A stretch of DNA of 29,768 nt, from the NCBI GenBank assembly GCA_964389495.1, contig CAYMDU010000010.1:1-29768 (forward strand), written 5' to 3'. Source of the stretch: RGIG3009 sp964389495 (GTDB lineage: Bacteria > Bacillota > Clostridia > Oscillospirales > Acutalibacteraceae). How positions within the stretch are numbered: the stretch's first letter is position 1; each line of letters opens with the position of its first letter. A program made the position numbers and the translations under genes. Below the pieces are notes generated by a model that worked only from the letters and a program-made list of their open reading frames with translations, was not told the DNA's origin and did not search any database. Below are positions 22,079 through 28,607 of this stretch, one piece after another.

Positions 22079-22531
22079 TTATTTATCCATCAAGCTGACA
22101 ATTTCATCGTGAAACGAACTGATGTCTTTGAATTGGCGATACACCGATGCAAAGCGAATATAGGCAATTTCGTCCAATTCGCGCAATGTGTCCATGGCGT
22201 ATTCGCCGATGAGCGTGGTGGGAATTTCGCGTTCCAGTGAATTCTGCAATCGCGCTTCAATCTCGTCCACAGCCGCTTCCAGTGTTTGCAAAGCTACCGG
22301 ACGCTTTTGGCAAGCACGCAACATGCCGTTGAACAGTTTTTGACGGTCGAACAATTCACGCGAATTGTCTTTTTTCACTACCACCAGCGGCAGGCTTTCC
22401 ACCATTTCGTAGGTGGTGAACCGGCGCCCACATTCCAAACATTCGCGGCGACGGCGAATGCGGGTGTCTTCGTCGGTAGGGCGCGAATCGATAACCTTGC
22501 TTTCCGGTTGTCCGCAAAACGGGCATTTCAT
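22079..22531 (-). CDS. nrdR: Transcriptional repressor NrdR
   Basis: The ATG at 22531 follows AAAGGAG and gives the canonical N-terminus MKCPFC. The 150-residue protein has the zinc finger ligands Cys3, Cys6, Cys31 and Cys34, the SKVIDSRPTDED and RRRRECLECGRRFTTYE blocks, and an ATP-cone domain from about residue 48 (VKKDNSRELFDRQKLFNGML). NrdR senses ATP and dATP and represses ribonucleotide reductase genes. No nrd gene is in this window. It converges with the CarD-like gene and lies downstream of bioY but has its own promoter. Confidence 0.96.
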   Translation of the reverse strand: MKCPFCGQPESKVIDSRPTDEDTRIRRRRECLECGRRFTTYEMVESLPLVVVKKDNSRELFDRQKLFNGMLRACQKRPVALQTLEAAVDEIEARLQNSLEREIPTTLIGEYAMDTLRELDEIAYIRFASVYRQFKDISSFHDEIVSLMDK

Positions 22532-22562
22532 GCAATCAGCTCCTTTGTGCTGCATATAGTAC

Positions 22563-22592
22563 AGTATAGCACAGAAGTGGGACAACATGCAA
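22563..22592 (-). promoter_or_regulatory. Predicted promoter of nrdR
   Basis: On the minus strand TTGCAT (22592-22587) and TATACT (22568-22563) are spaced by 18 bases, between the bioY stop and the nrdR start. Confidence 0.55.
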
Positions 22593-22622
22593 GCCTTTTT
22601 TCTTGCGGGGGAACCCGATTTT

Positions 22623-23132
22623 TCACAGAAGAAAGTGCAAATGCGGACGCAATCGGCGTGCGGTTGCCATGGCGGCAATCAGTTTGGCGGCATCCGGCAA
22701 AACATAGGGGACCACAACGGCAAGCACGATTTCGCCGCCGTTGCGTCCGTTGGCATACAGCAGGGCTGTCCAGGCCACGGCTACGGCATAGGAAAGCAAG
22801 GTGCCAAGACACAATGCCAGATGCGGGTGGCGGGGCAGGGCGGTGAACAGCCCGGTCAAAGCCAAAAAGCCCAGCAGATAGCCGCCGGTGATACCGAAAA
22901 GTGCGCCGATGCCGCCGTGCCCGCCCGAAAACACAGGCAATCCCGCTGCACCGAGCAGTAGGTACAGGCCCCAGGCGGCGGTGCCGCGTTTGCCACCAAG
23001 CAACAATAAGATGAGTGCCAAGCCGAAACTTTGCAGAGTGAAAGGAATGGTAGCGGGCAAGGTGATCCAAGAACAAACGGCAAGAAAAGCCGTGCCAAGA
23101 GCAATGCGAGTGAGAGAGTGAATACGGTTCAT
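22623..23132 (-). CDS. bioY: Biotin transporter BioY (ECF S component)
   Basis: The 169-residue protein is a six-helix membrane protein with the family's marks. The N-terminal block LTRIALGTAFLAVCSWITLPATIPFTLQSFG includes the PFTLQ segment, and it is followed by LLLGGKRGTAAWGLYLLLGAAGLPVFSGGHGGIGALFGITGGYLLGF. BioY binds biotin with high affinity and imports it, alone or with the EcfA/EcfT energising module, which is not in this window. GAGGAACTG precedes the ATG. No biotin synthesis gene is nearby, in line with a biotin-scavenging organism. Confidence 0.95.
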   Translation of the reverse strand: MNRIHSLTRIALGTAFLAVCSWITLPATIPFTLQSFGLALILLLLGGKRGTAAWGLYLLLGAAGLPVFSGGHGGIGALFGITGGYLLGFLALTGLFTALPRHPHLALCLGTLLSYAVAVAWTALLYANGRNGGEIVLAVVVPYVLPDAAKLIAAMATARRLRPHLHFLL

Positions 23133-23187
23133 AACAGTTCCTCAATCGATGGTCGGATGCCGTGGGCCAACCGACAAGATGGTATAC

Positions 23188-23217
23188 AGTATAGCAAAGA
23201 AACGCAAAAATTGTCAA
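23188..23217 (-). promoter_or_regulatory. Predicted promoter of bioY
   Basis: On the minus strand a perfect TTGACA (23217-23212) and TATACT (23193-23188) are spaced by 18 bases, with about 50 bases of leader. I could not see a clear BirA operator overlapping it. Confidence 0.65.
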
Positions 23218-23226
23218 CGGCAACGG

Positions 23227-23255
23227 TTGAAAAGTTGTGCGAAGAATGGTAAAAT
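23227..23255 (+). promoter_or_regulatory. Predicted promoter of the radical SAM gene
   Basis: TTGAAA (23227-23232) and TAAAAT (23250-23255) are spaced by 17 bases. It is back-to-back with the bioY promoter, about 10 bases away. Confidence 0.6.
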
Positions 23256-23294
23256 ACCGCAGAGAAGGACAATTCGCAGGAGAGGGTGACAAAG

Positions 23295-24185
23295 GTGTTT
23301 CGTTGTTCTTTGTGCCCGCACCGATGCAACGCGGTGCGGGACGAACAGCATGGTGCAGGGCGTTGCGGTTTGCCGGATACCCTGTTTGTGGCGCGCGCGG
23401 CACTGCACCGCGGTGAGGAACCGTGCATCAGTGGAACGGATGGCAGCCGTGGATCCGGCACGGTGTTTTTCGGTGGTTGTACTCTTTCGTGTGCCTTTTG
23501 TCAAAATCACGCCATCAGCCGCACAGCGGCCGGTGCGCCGGTGAGCGTATCACGCCTGGCTGCTATTTTTCGTGAATTGGTGGAGTCCGGAGCCTACACC
23601 ATCAATTTGGTTAGCCCCACGCCGTATGTGCCGATGATTCGTCGTGCTTTGCAACGCTATCGTCCACCGGTGCCGGTGGTGTACAACTGCGGAGGTTGGG
23701 AACGGGTAGATGTGTTGCGCTCACTGGAAGGGCTGGTGGATGTGTATTTGCCGGATTTTAAGTATGCTTCCAATGCGCTGGCGGCAGAGCTTTCGGGTGC
23801 CGAAGGGTATGCAGAAACCGCCTTGGCCGCTATTGCGGAAATGGCGCGGCAAACCGGCCCGGTGGTGCTGGACGGGAACGGCATTGCCCGTCGCGGTACC
23901 GTAGTGCGGCATTTGGTGTTGCCGGGGCACACCAACGACTCTTTGCGCTGCTTGGATTTGCTGGCAGACAACCTGCCGGCGGGGTGCTATGTGAGTTTGA
24001 TGTTTCAATATACGCCCATGGGCGAGATTGCCGGGCACCCGGAGCTGTCGCGGCGGTTAACCGAGCGGGAATGTGACAAAGTGTGGCATCACTTGTTGGA
24101 ACGCGGGCTAACCAACGGCTATGTTCAGTCACGCGAGTCGGCGGGTGTTGCCATGATTCCGGCGTTTGACCTAACAGGGGTGTAA
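23295..24185 (+). CDS. PflA/PflX-like radical SAM protein
   Basis: The likely start is GTG 23295, five bases after AGGGTGA; GTG 23286 is an alternative adding three residues. The 296-residue protein carries the radical SAM cluster motif Cys62-x3-Cys66-x2-Cys69 (GCTLSCAFCQNHAIS) and a second cysteine group at the N-terminus (Cys4, Cys7, Cys11, Cys24, in CSLCPHRCNAVR). That arrangement is seen in the PflX-type branch of pyruvate formate-lyase activating enzyme relatives. Later blocks YNCGGWERVDVLRSLEGLVDVYLPDFKY and RHLVLPGHTNDS fit this family. The substrate is unknown, and no glycyl radical enzyme is nearby. It is transcribed alone. Confidence 0.88.
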   Translation: MFRCSLCPHRCNAVRDEQHGAGRCGLPDTLFVARAALHRGEEPCISGTDGSRGSGTVFFGGCTLSCAFCQNHAISRTAAGAPVSVSRLAAIFRELVESGAYTINLVSPTPYVPMIRRALQRYRPPVPVVYNCGGWERVDVLRSLEGLVDVYLPDFKYASNALAAELSGAEGYAETALAAIAEMARQTGPVVLDGNGIARRGTVVRHLVLPGHTNDSLRCLDLLADNLPAGCYVSLMFQYTPMGEIAGHPELSRRLTERECDKVWHHLLERGLTNGYVQSRESAGVAMIPAFDLTGV

Positions 24186-24247
24186 AGGCCACTGCCGGCC
24201 GATTGTGCAAATTTTTCGCAAATACAGCGCTTTTTTGTCAATTTGGC

Positions 24248-24276
24248 TTGACGAAAAGTGCAAAGTAGGCTATACT
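24248..24276 (+). promoter_or_regulatory. Predicted promoter of alr
   Basis: TTGACG (24248-24253) and TATACT (24271-24276) are spaced by 17 bases, about 36 bases before the ATG at 24312. Confidence 0.75.
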
Positions 24277-24311
24277 GGTATTGTATTTTTTAAACGAAAG
24301 GAGCGGTGGCC

Positions 24312-25439
24312 ATGACAGACGGATGGGAACGCGTGCATGCGGTGATTTCCACAGCCGCTATTGCCGAAAACTACCGTGCTGTGCGGGCGGTTGTGGCGCC
24401 GTCTTGCCGTGTGCTGGCTGTGGTTAAGGCCGATGCCTATGGGCACGGTGCTGTGCCGGTGGCGCGGGCGTTGGCTGCTGCGGGTGCCGATTGGTTTGGC
24501 ACAGCCACATTGGAAGAGGCGGCTGTTCTGCGGGAAGCGGGGCTGACACAGCCGATTTTGGTGCTGTCGTACACACCGCCGTCGGCTGCTGCCGCATTGT
24601 GTCGGTTGCAAATCACACAGTCGGTTGCCGACAAAGCCTATGCCGAAGCCCTTTCCAAAGAAGCGGTTAAAGCCGGCGTAACGGTGGATGTTCACATCAA
24701 ATTGGATACCGGTATGTCGCGGCTGGGTTTTGTGTATCACAGCGAAGCCGACGACGAAGCGCTGAATGAGATTGCCGTTGCCTGCCGCTTGCCCGGCTTG
24801 CATGCCGAAGGCCTGTTCACCCATTTTGCCACGGCCGATGAACCGGACGACACCGCAACGCGTCGGCAGTTTGCGCTGTTTCAAACGGCAACCGAAAAAT
24901 TGAAACAGCGAGATGTTCATTTTTCGTTGCGGCATTGCTGCAACAGTGCGGCAACGCTTCGGTTCCCCGAAATGCAGCTGGACATGGTGCGCCCCGGTAT
25001 TGTACTGTATGGCTATTCGCCCGATGCCGGGTTGGATTTGCCGGTGCATCTCACACCGGCCATGGAATTGCGTGCCATGGTGGCACAGGTGAAAACGGTA
25101 CCGGCCGGCACCGCCGTGAGCTACGGTGCCACGGCGGTTACGGAAAAGGAAACCACCCTGGCCACGGTGGAACTCGGCTATGCCGATGGCTTGCCTCGTG
25201 CTTGCGGAAATCGCGCGTGCTTATTGGCGGCGGGTTCTTGTGCACCGCTGGTTGGGCGGGTTTGCATGGATCAGTGTTTATTGAATGTATCGGGGCTGTC
25301 GGTGCAAGCCGGTGATGAAGTGACCGTGTTTGGTGCCGATTTACCGGCCGACCGATTGGCGGCGGCCGCCGACACCATTCCCTACGAAATTTTGTGCCGT
25401 GTGGGCAAGCGCGTTCCGCGCGTGTATGCCGGCAACTGA
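24312..25439 (+). CDS. alr: Alanine racemase
   Basis: The start is ATG 24312, eight bases after AAAGGAG. The 375-residue product is of normal length. VVKADAYGHG at 37-46 holds the PLP-binding Lys39. LDTGMSRLGF lies at 131-140 and the catalytic Tyr271 in SYGAT. YADGLPRACGN and RVCMDQ (316-321, with Asp320) complete the conserved blocks. The enzyme makes D-alanine for peptidoglycan. The downstream AraC gene starts 18 bases after its stop, possibly in the same transcript, although the two are unlikely to be functionally linked. Confidence 0.96.
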   Translation: MTDGWERVHAVISTAAIAENYRAVRAVVAPSCRVLAVVKADAYGHGAVPVARALAAAGADWFGTATLEEAAVLREAGLTQPILVLSYTPPSAAAALCRLQITQSVADKAYAEALSKEAVKAGVTVDVHIKLDTGMSRLGFVYHSEADDEALNEIAVACRLPGLHAEGLFTHFATADEPDDTATRRQFALFQTATEKLKQRDVHFSLRHCCNSAATLRFPEMQLDMVRPGIVLYGYSPDAGLDLPVHLTPAMELRAMVAQVKTVPAGTAVSYGATAVTEKETTLATVELGYADGLPRACGNRACLLAAGSCAPLVGRVCMDQCLLNVSGLSVQAGDEVTVFGADLPADRLAAAADTIPYEILCRVGKRVPRVYAGN

Positions 25440-25457
25440 GTGCTGGGAGGAAACATC

Positions 25458-26345
25458 ATGGAAAACAACTATGTCCCCACCGTATTAAAACGGGAGATTG
25501 CGGTGGATGCGGTGGTAACGGTTCACTATTTGGAACATGCCAAGAACTATGCGTTTCAAGGCGAAACGCACGATTTTTGGGAAATGGTCTATGTGGACAA
25601 AGGCCAAATCTGCGAAGTGGCCGACGAAACCACACACGAATTGCTGCAAGGGCAGATGATTTTTCACAAGCCAAACGAATATCACAACTTAATGGCCAAT
25701 GGGGTGGTTGCCCCCAATGTGATGATTGTTTCCTTTGTGTCTCGGTCACCGGCCATGAAGTTTTTTGAAAATCGGGTGATGTATGCCACCCAGCAGCAGC
25801 GCAAGTTGCTGTCGCGCATTATCCAAGAAGCCAGGCAGGCCTTTTCTTGCCCGTTGGGCGATCCGCACATGTTGCAAATGGATTGCGATGCCGAAGCTCC
25901 CTTTGGTTCGCAGCAAATGGTGGCGCTGTGCTTGGAAGAATTGCTCATCAGCATTGTGCGTGAGGGCAGCCCGCTTCAAGAACGGCCGCGCATTGCTTCC
26001 TCGGTGAAGCGCCGCGCCGATAACGAGTTAACCGACCGCGTGATTCGATACATGGAGGAGCATTTGTGCGAAAGCATGACATTCACGGCTATTTGTAAGT
26101 TTTCCGCACAAAGTGCCACCAACCTGAAAACGGTGTTTAAAAATGTAACCGGTGTGGGGGTTATGGAATACTACCGCCGTTTAAAAATCGAACGCGCCAA
26201 ACAAATGTTGCGTGAGGGTTGTGGCAACATCACACAAATTGCCGACAAACTGGGGTATACCTCGGTTCACTATTTCTCGCGCCATTTCAAACAAATGACC
26301 GGCATGACACCACGGGAATATACCCAATCGGTGCAAGCGCATTAA
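25458..26345 (+). CDS. AraC-family transcriptional regulator
   Basis: ATG 25458 follows GGGAGGA; the 295-residue product has an N-terminal cupin-like sensing domain (HDFWEMVYVDKGQI, then GQMIFHKPNEYHNLMAN). The C-terminal AraC DNA-binding domain covers about the last 100 residues (MTFTAICKFSAQSATNLKTVFK, then ITQIADKLGYTSVHYFSRHFKQMTGMTPREY). The second half is close to family consensus. The cupin block with its HKPNEYH suggests a sugar or similar ligand. No divergent or adjacent catabolic gene tells what it regulates; the nearest genes are alr upstream and the HXXEE/TetR group downstream, on the opposite strand. It shares a terminator region with the TetR gene. Confidence 0.9.
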   Translation: MENNYVPTVLKREIAVDAVVTVHYLEHAKNYAFQGETHDFWEMVYVDKGQICEVADETTHELLQGQMIFHKPNEYHNLMANGVVAPNVMIVSFVSRSPAMKFFENRVMYATQQQRKLLSRIIQEARQAFSCPLGDPHMLQMDCDAEAPFGSQQMVALCLEELLISIVREGSPLQERPRIASSVKRRADNELTDRVIRYMEEHLCESMTFTAICKFSAQSATNLKTVFKNVTGVGVMEYYRRLKIERAKQMLREGCGNITQIADKLGYTSVHYFSRHFKQMTGMTPREYTQSVQAH

Positions 26346-26358
26346 CAATACAACAGAA

Positions 26359-26397
26359 AGCGGCTGTTTCTCAACGAGAAGCAGCCGCTGTGTTATT
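26359..26397 (+). terminator. Terminator of the alr/AraC transcript, inside the end of the convergent TetR gene
   Basis: AGCGGCTGTTTCTC (26359-26372) pairs with GAGAAGCAGCCGCT (26376-26389), one G-T pair, loop AAC, followed by GTGTTATTT. The right arm encodes the last residues of the TetR protein on the other strand. Confidence 0.75.
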
Positions 26398-26943
26398 TCT
26401 CATCAAAAATGCAACCTGTTGCCGAAGAATATCCACCAGTTCCTGTGCGGTTTCTTTTTGCCCGCCGTCCAGCCATGCTTTCAGAATGCTCACGGTCATG
26501 CCGGTGCGAATGGCCATGAAGTAGCGGGCACCGGTTTCGTTCATTCCCGGTAGCGGGCCGTAGGATTGCTCCAAAGCCTTGGCATTTTTCATGTGACAGG
26601 CGTAAAGAATATCTTGCCGGTTGATGCGGATGAGCAGTTCCAGAATATCGCTATGGGTTGTCCAATAAGAAAAAAAGCCACGCAACAGCTTCCATTCTTC
26701 GGGGGAAGATAGGGGCTGAACGCTGTGCAAGGCCTCTTGAAAGCAGTGGTCACATCGCCAATAGAGAATATCCGAAAGGTTGTCAAAACAGCGATAGACG
26801 GTTGTTCGCGCCACGCCGGAAGCTTTTTGTACATCGGTCACGGTGATTTGGTCAAAGGGCTTTTTCTTCAAACATTGCAACAGCCCGTGGTAGATTAGAT
26901 TGGCCGATTGTCGGGAACACTTGTCATGGCTGATGTGATACAT
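26371..26943 (-). CDS. TetR-family regulator, translationally coupled to an HXXEE membrane protein
   Basis: AAAGGAGG lies nine bases before ATG 26943 and three before an in-frame GTG at 26949; I prefer the ATG. The 190-residue product has the TetR helix-turn-helix near residues 25-55 (ITVTDVQKASGVARTTVYRCFDNLSDILYW). The C-terminal ligand domain has the length and helical pattern of the family. Its start lies within the last 20 bases of the HXXEE gene upstream, so both are made from one message. It is the obvious candidate to bind the repeated dyad at 27667-27708, giving feedback on both HXXEE genes. The ligand is unknown. The end of the gene overlaps the terminator of the opposite transcript. 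Confidence 0.88.
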   Translation of the reverse strand: MYHISHDKCSRQSANLIYHGLLQCLKKKPFDQITVTDVQKASGVARTTVYRCFDNLSDILYWRCDHCFQEALHSVQPLSSPEEWKLLRGFFSYWTTHSDILELLIRINRQDILYACHMKNAKALEQSYGPLPGMNETGARYFMAIRTGMTVSILKAWLDGGQKETAQELVDILRQQVAFLMRNNTAAASR

Positions 26944-27613
26944 TTTCACGGGCCTCCTTTAAGTATTTGTTCAAATATCCGTCGCCCTCTGTATAGCCAT
27001 AGGGCGTGCTTTCGTTTTTTAACAGTTTTTCAGGCAGATTCAGGGAAATGCCGCCAAGTACCACGCCGCAGGCAATGGCAACGGCCAATTCCGTGATTGT
27101 CGGTGCGGATTGTGTAAAGAACGAAATAACGATGCCCACAGCAAGGGGAACATAGCCGAAAATTGTGGTAGCCATGCCGGGACTGTAAACCGTGCGTTTG
27201 CCCTTGCTTTTAAATTGCCGATACAGAAACAGGCCGCCCGAAAAATGGCCAAACACTTCCGCACAGCACAGAAATAGTTGCATCACACAGAAAAAGGGTG
27301 TTACACCTACACTCAACACAACGCAGCCGAAAATCACGCCGATTAGGTTGGTGAACATATCGCTCATTCGGTTCATGGGATAGCGGTCGGGATGATTGGA
27401 TTTGGCCATGAGGTTGTACATGGTGTGAAATCCGCCGGGAAAATACCATTCTTCCAAAACGTGAATTGGCAGCAGGGCTGTTGCGGCGGCAAACAGCTGT
27501 TGTTGTAGCTCCCATATCTGCCGGTTGCCGATGGTTACGCCAATGATGATGCCGCTGACCATAATCATCAGATACAGCCATAGGGAAAGCCAGAGAGTTC
27601 CTATCTTTTTCAT
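26924..27613 (-). CDS. HXXEE-motif membrane protein, copy 1
   Basis: ATG 27613 follows AAGGAGCACAAG. The 229-residue protein has about six membrane helices. It carries HVLEEW at 51-56 (His51, Glu54, Glu55), then FPGGFH (His63), YN (66-67), RYPMNR (77-82), DM (85-86) and TN (88-89). These match the HXXEE family (PF13787), a group of unknown function. Copy 2, at 27733-28458, has the same residues at the same numbers. A later shared block is YSPG with the following TTIFGYVPLAVG, and near the C-terminus LPE, then PYGYTEGDGY. Polar and charged residues inside a membrane helix point to metal or lipid chemistry, which is inference. Confidence 0.85.
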   Translation of the reverse strand: MKKIGTLWLSLWLYLMIMVSGIIIGVTIGNRQIWELQQQLFAAATALLPIHVLEEWYFPGGFHTMYNLMAKSNHPDRYPMNRMSDMFTNLIGVIFGCVVLSVGVTPFFCVMQLFLCCAEVFGHFSGGLFLYRQFKSKGKRTVYSPGMATTIFGYVPLAVGIVISFFTQSAPTITELAVAIACGVVLGGISLNLPEKLLKNESTPYGYTEGDGYLNKYLKEARENVSHQP

Positions 27614-27672
27614 CTTGTGCTCCTTGTTTCGCTACAACTTTTGGAGTTTGTGTAGCATTTGGTTTCAATACT

Positions 27673-27701
27673 ATTGTATCACAATTCTTGTTGCGATACA
27701 A
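27673..27701 (-). promoter_or_regulatory. Promoter of HXXEE copy 1 and its TetR gene
   Basis: On the minus strand TTGTAT (27701-27696) and TACAAT (27678-27673) are spaced by 17 bases. The -35 box lies in one dyad and the -10 box in the other. Confidence 0.7.
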
Positions 27702-27702
27702 T
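27674..27702 (+). promoter_or_regulatory. Promoter of HXXEE copy 2
   Basis: TTGTAT (27674-27679) and TACAAT (27697-27702) are spaced by 17 bases and are the mirror image of the minus-strand promoter, occupying almost the same bases. Confidence 0.7.
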
Positions 27703-27732
27703 AGTATCGAAAAAAGCAAAGGAGAAAGTTTC

Positions 27733-28458
27733 ATGGAAAGACTATTGCAAGTTTGGCTCTCAATTTGGCTGTATGTGATGGCGGCAATCGGACTGGTACT
27801 GGGAATTCGCATTTGGAAAAAGCGCAAAGAATGGGACAAACTCAACAGCCTTTGTGCTTTGGCAATCCTTGCGCTGATTCTTCATGTGCTGGAAGAATGG
27901 GTGTTTCCGGGAGGATTGCACTATTCCTACAATATCGCCCACGGGTCGGCATTGCTCAGCCGTTATCCCATGAATCGCTTAACGGATATGATCACCAATT
28001 TTGGCGCGGTCGTTCTCGGTTGTATTGTGCTGAAAGCGGGTGGATTTCGCAAAACAGCGGCCATTGCCGTGATGCTGTTTTCTGCTTTTGAGGTGGGAGT
28101 ACACCTGACCATTGGTGTTCGGGATATGCAAATTTTCGGTGTGTATGGCATGAATACATTGTATTCTCCGGGCCTGGTCACTTCGCTGTTTGGCTTTTTG
28201 CCCATCGCTGTTGGATTGGCAATTTGTCTGTTTTGGAAAAACGAAAACCGCCCAAAATTCACGCACTGGGTGATGGCCATTGCTGTGACAGCGTTTTTTT
28301 GCTTTTTGTTGATTACCCTTCCCGAAGCGGTACTGGGCAGTGAGGACAGCCCCTATGAATTTACCGATAGAGGTTACTACGAGCCGTTCGGGGAACAGTA
28401 CGAAAAGGACAACGGCTTTGTGTATTATTCTCCGAACGGTATGGAGGAAAAGCAGTAG
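27733..28458 (+). CDS. HXXEE-motif membrane protein, copy 2
   Basis: AAAGGAG precedes ATG 27733; an upstream in-frame ATG at 27688 lies in the promoter. The 241-residue protein aligns with copy 1 without gaps over the first 100 residues: I count 43 identities, 24 of them in residues 51-89. HVLEEW (51-56), GLH with His63, YN (66-67), RYPMNR (77-82), DM and TN are all kept, as is YSPG with the following TSLFGFLPIAVG. Near residue 220 the protein becomes charged and soluble (GEQYEKDNG). It is transcribed away from copy 1, from an overlapping promoter. The function is unknown. Two diverged copies side by side suggest either a heterodimer or different substrates. Confidence 0.85.
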   Translation: MERLLQVWLSIWLYVMAAIGLVLGIRIWKKRKEWDKLNSLCALAILALILHVLEEWVFPGGLHYSYNIAHGSALLSRYPMNRLTDMITNFGAVVLGCIVLKAGGFRKTAAIAVMLFSAFEVGVHLTIGVRDMQIFGVYGMNTLYSPGLVTSLFGFLPIAVGLAICLFWKNENRPKFTHWVMAIAVTAFFCFLLITLPEAVLGSEDSPYEFTDRGYYEPFGEQYEKDNGFVYYSPNGMEEKQ

Positions 28459-28510
28459 GCGAACGAGCATGGTGCCCAAGGGTATCGAAATGCATTTCAA
28501 CACAGTTGTG

Positions 28511-28550
28511 CAAAAGGCGGCGTGACTTCGGTCACGCCGCCTTTTGAAAA
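28511..28550. terminator. Bidirectional terminator between HXXEE copy 2 and the NhaC-family gene
   Basis: CAAAAGGCGGCGTGAC (28511-28526) and GTCACGCCGCCTTTTG (28531-28546) are perfect 16-base arms around a stable TTCG tetraloop, with T-runs on either side for both strands. Confidence 0.93.
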
Positions 28551-28607
28551 GGAATGATTTTTGTATTCGGTTTCAGCGCCTTGTCCGGACGGCAGATGCC
28601 GTTGTGA

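Larger units (their letters stand above)
27667..27708. promoter_or_regulatory. Twin dyads GATACAATAGTAT between the two HXXEE genes (candidate TetR operators)
   Basis: GATACAATAGTATC at 27695-27708 is a GATAC-N4-GTATC dyad. The reverse complement, AATACTATTGTATC, occupies 27667-27680, so 13 bases repeat exactly in inverted orientation 14 bases apart. The repeats occupy the core of both promoters. Confidence 0.8.

Noticed and set aside
23133..23230. BirA operator in front of bioY
   Set aside because: GTTGACAA at the -35 has a weak resemblance, but no second half-site with correct spacing is visible.
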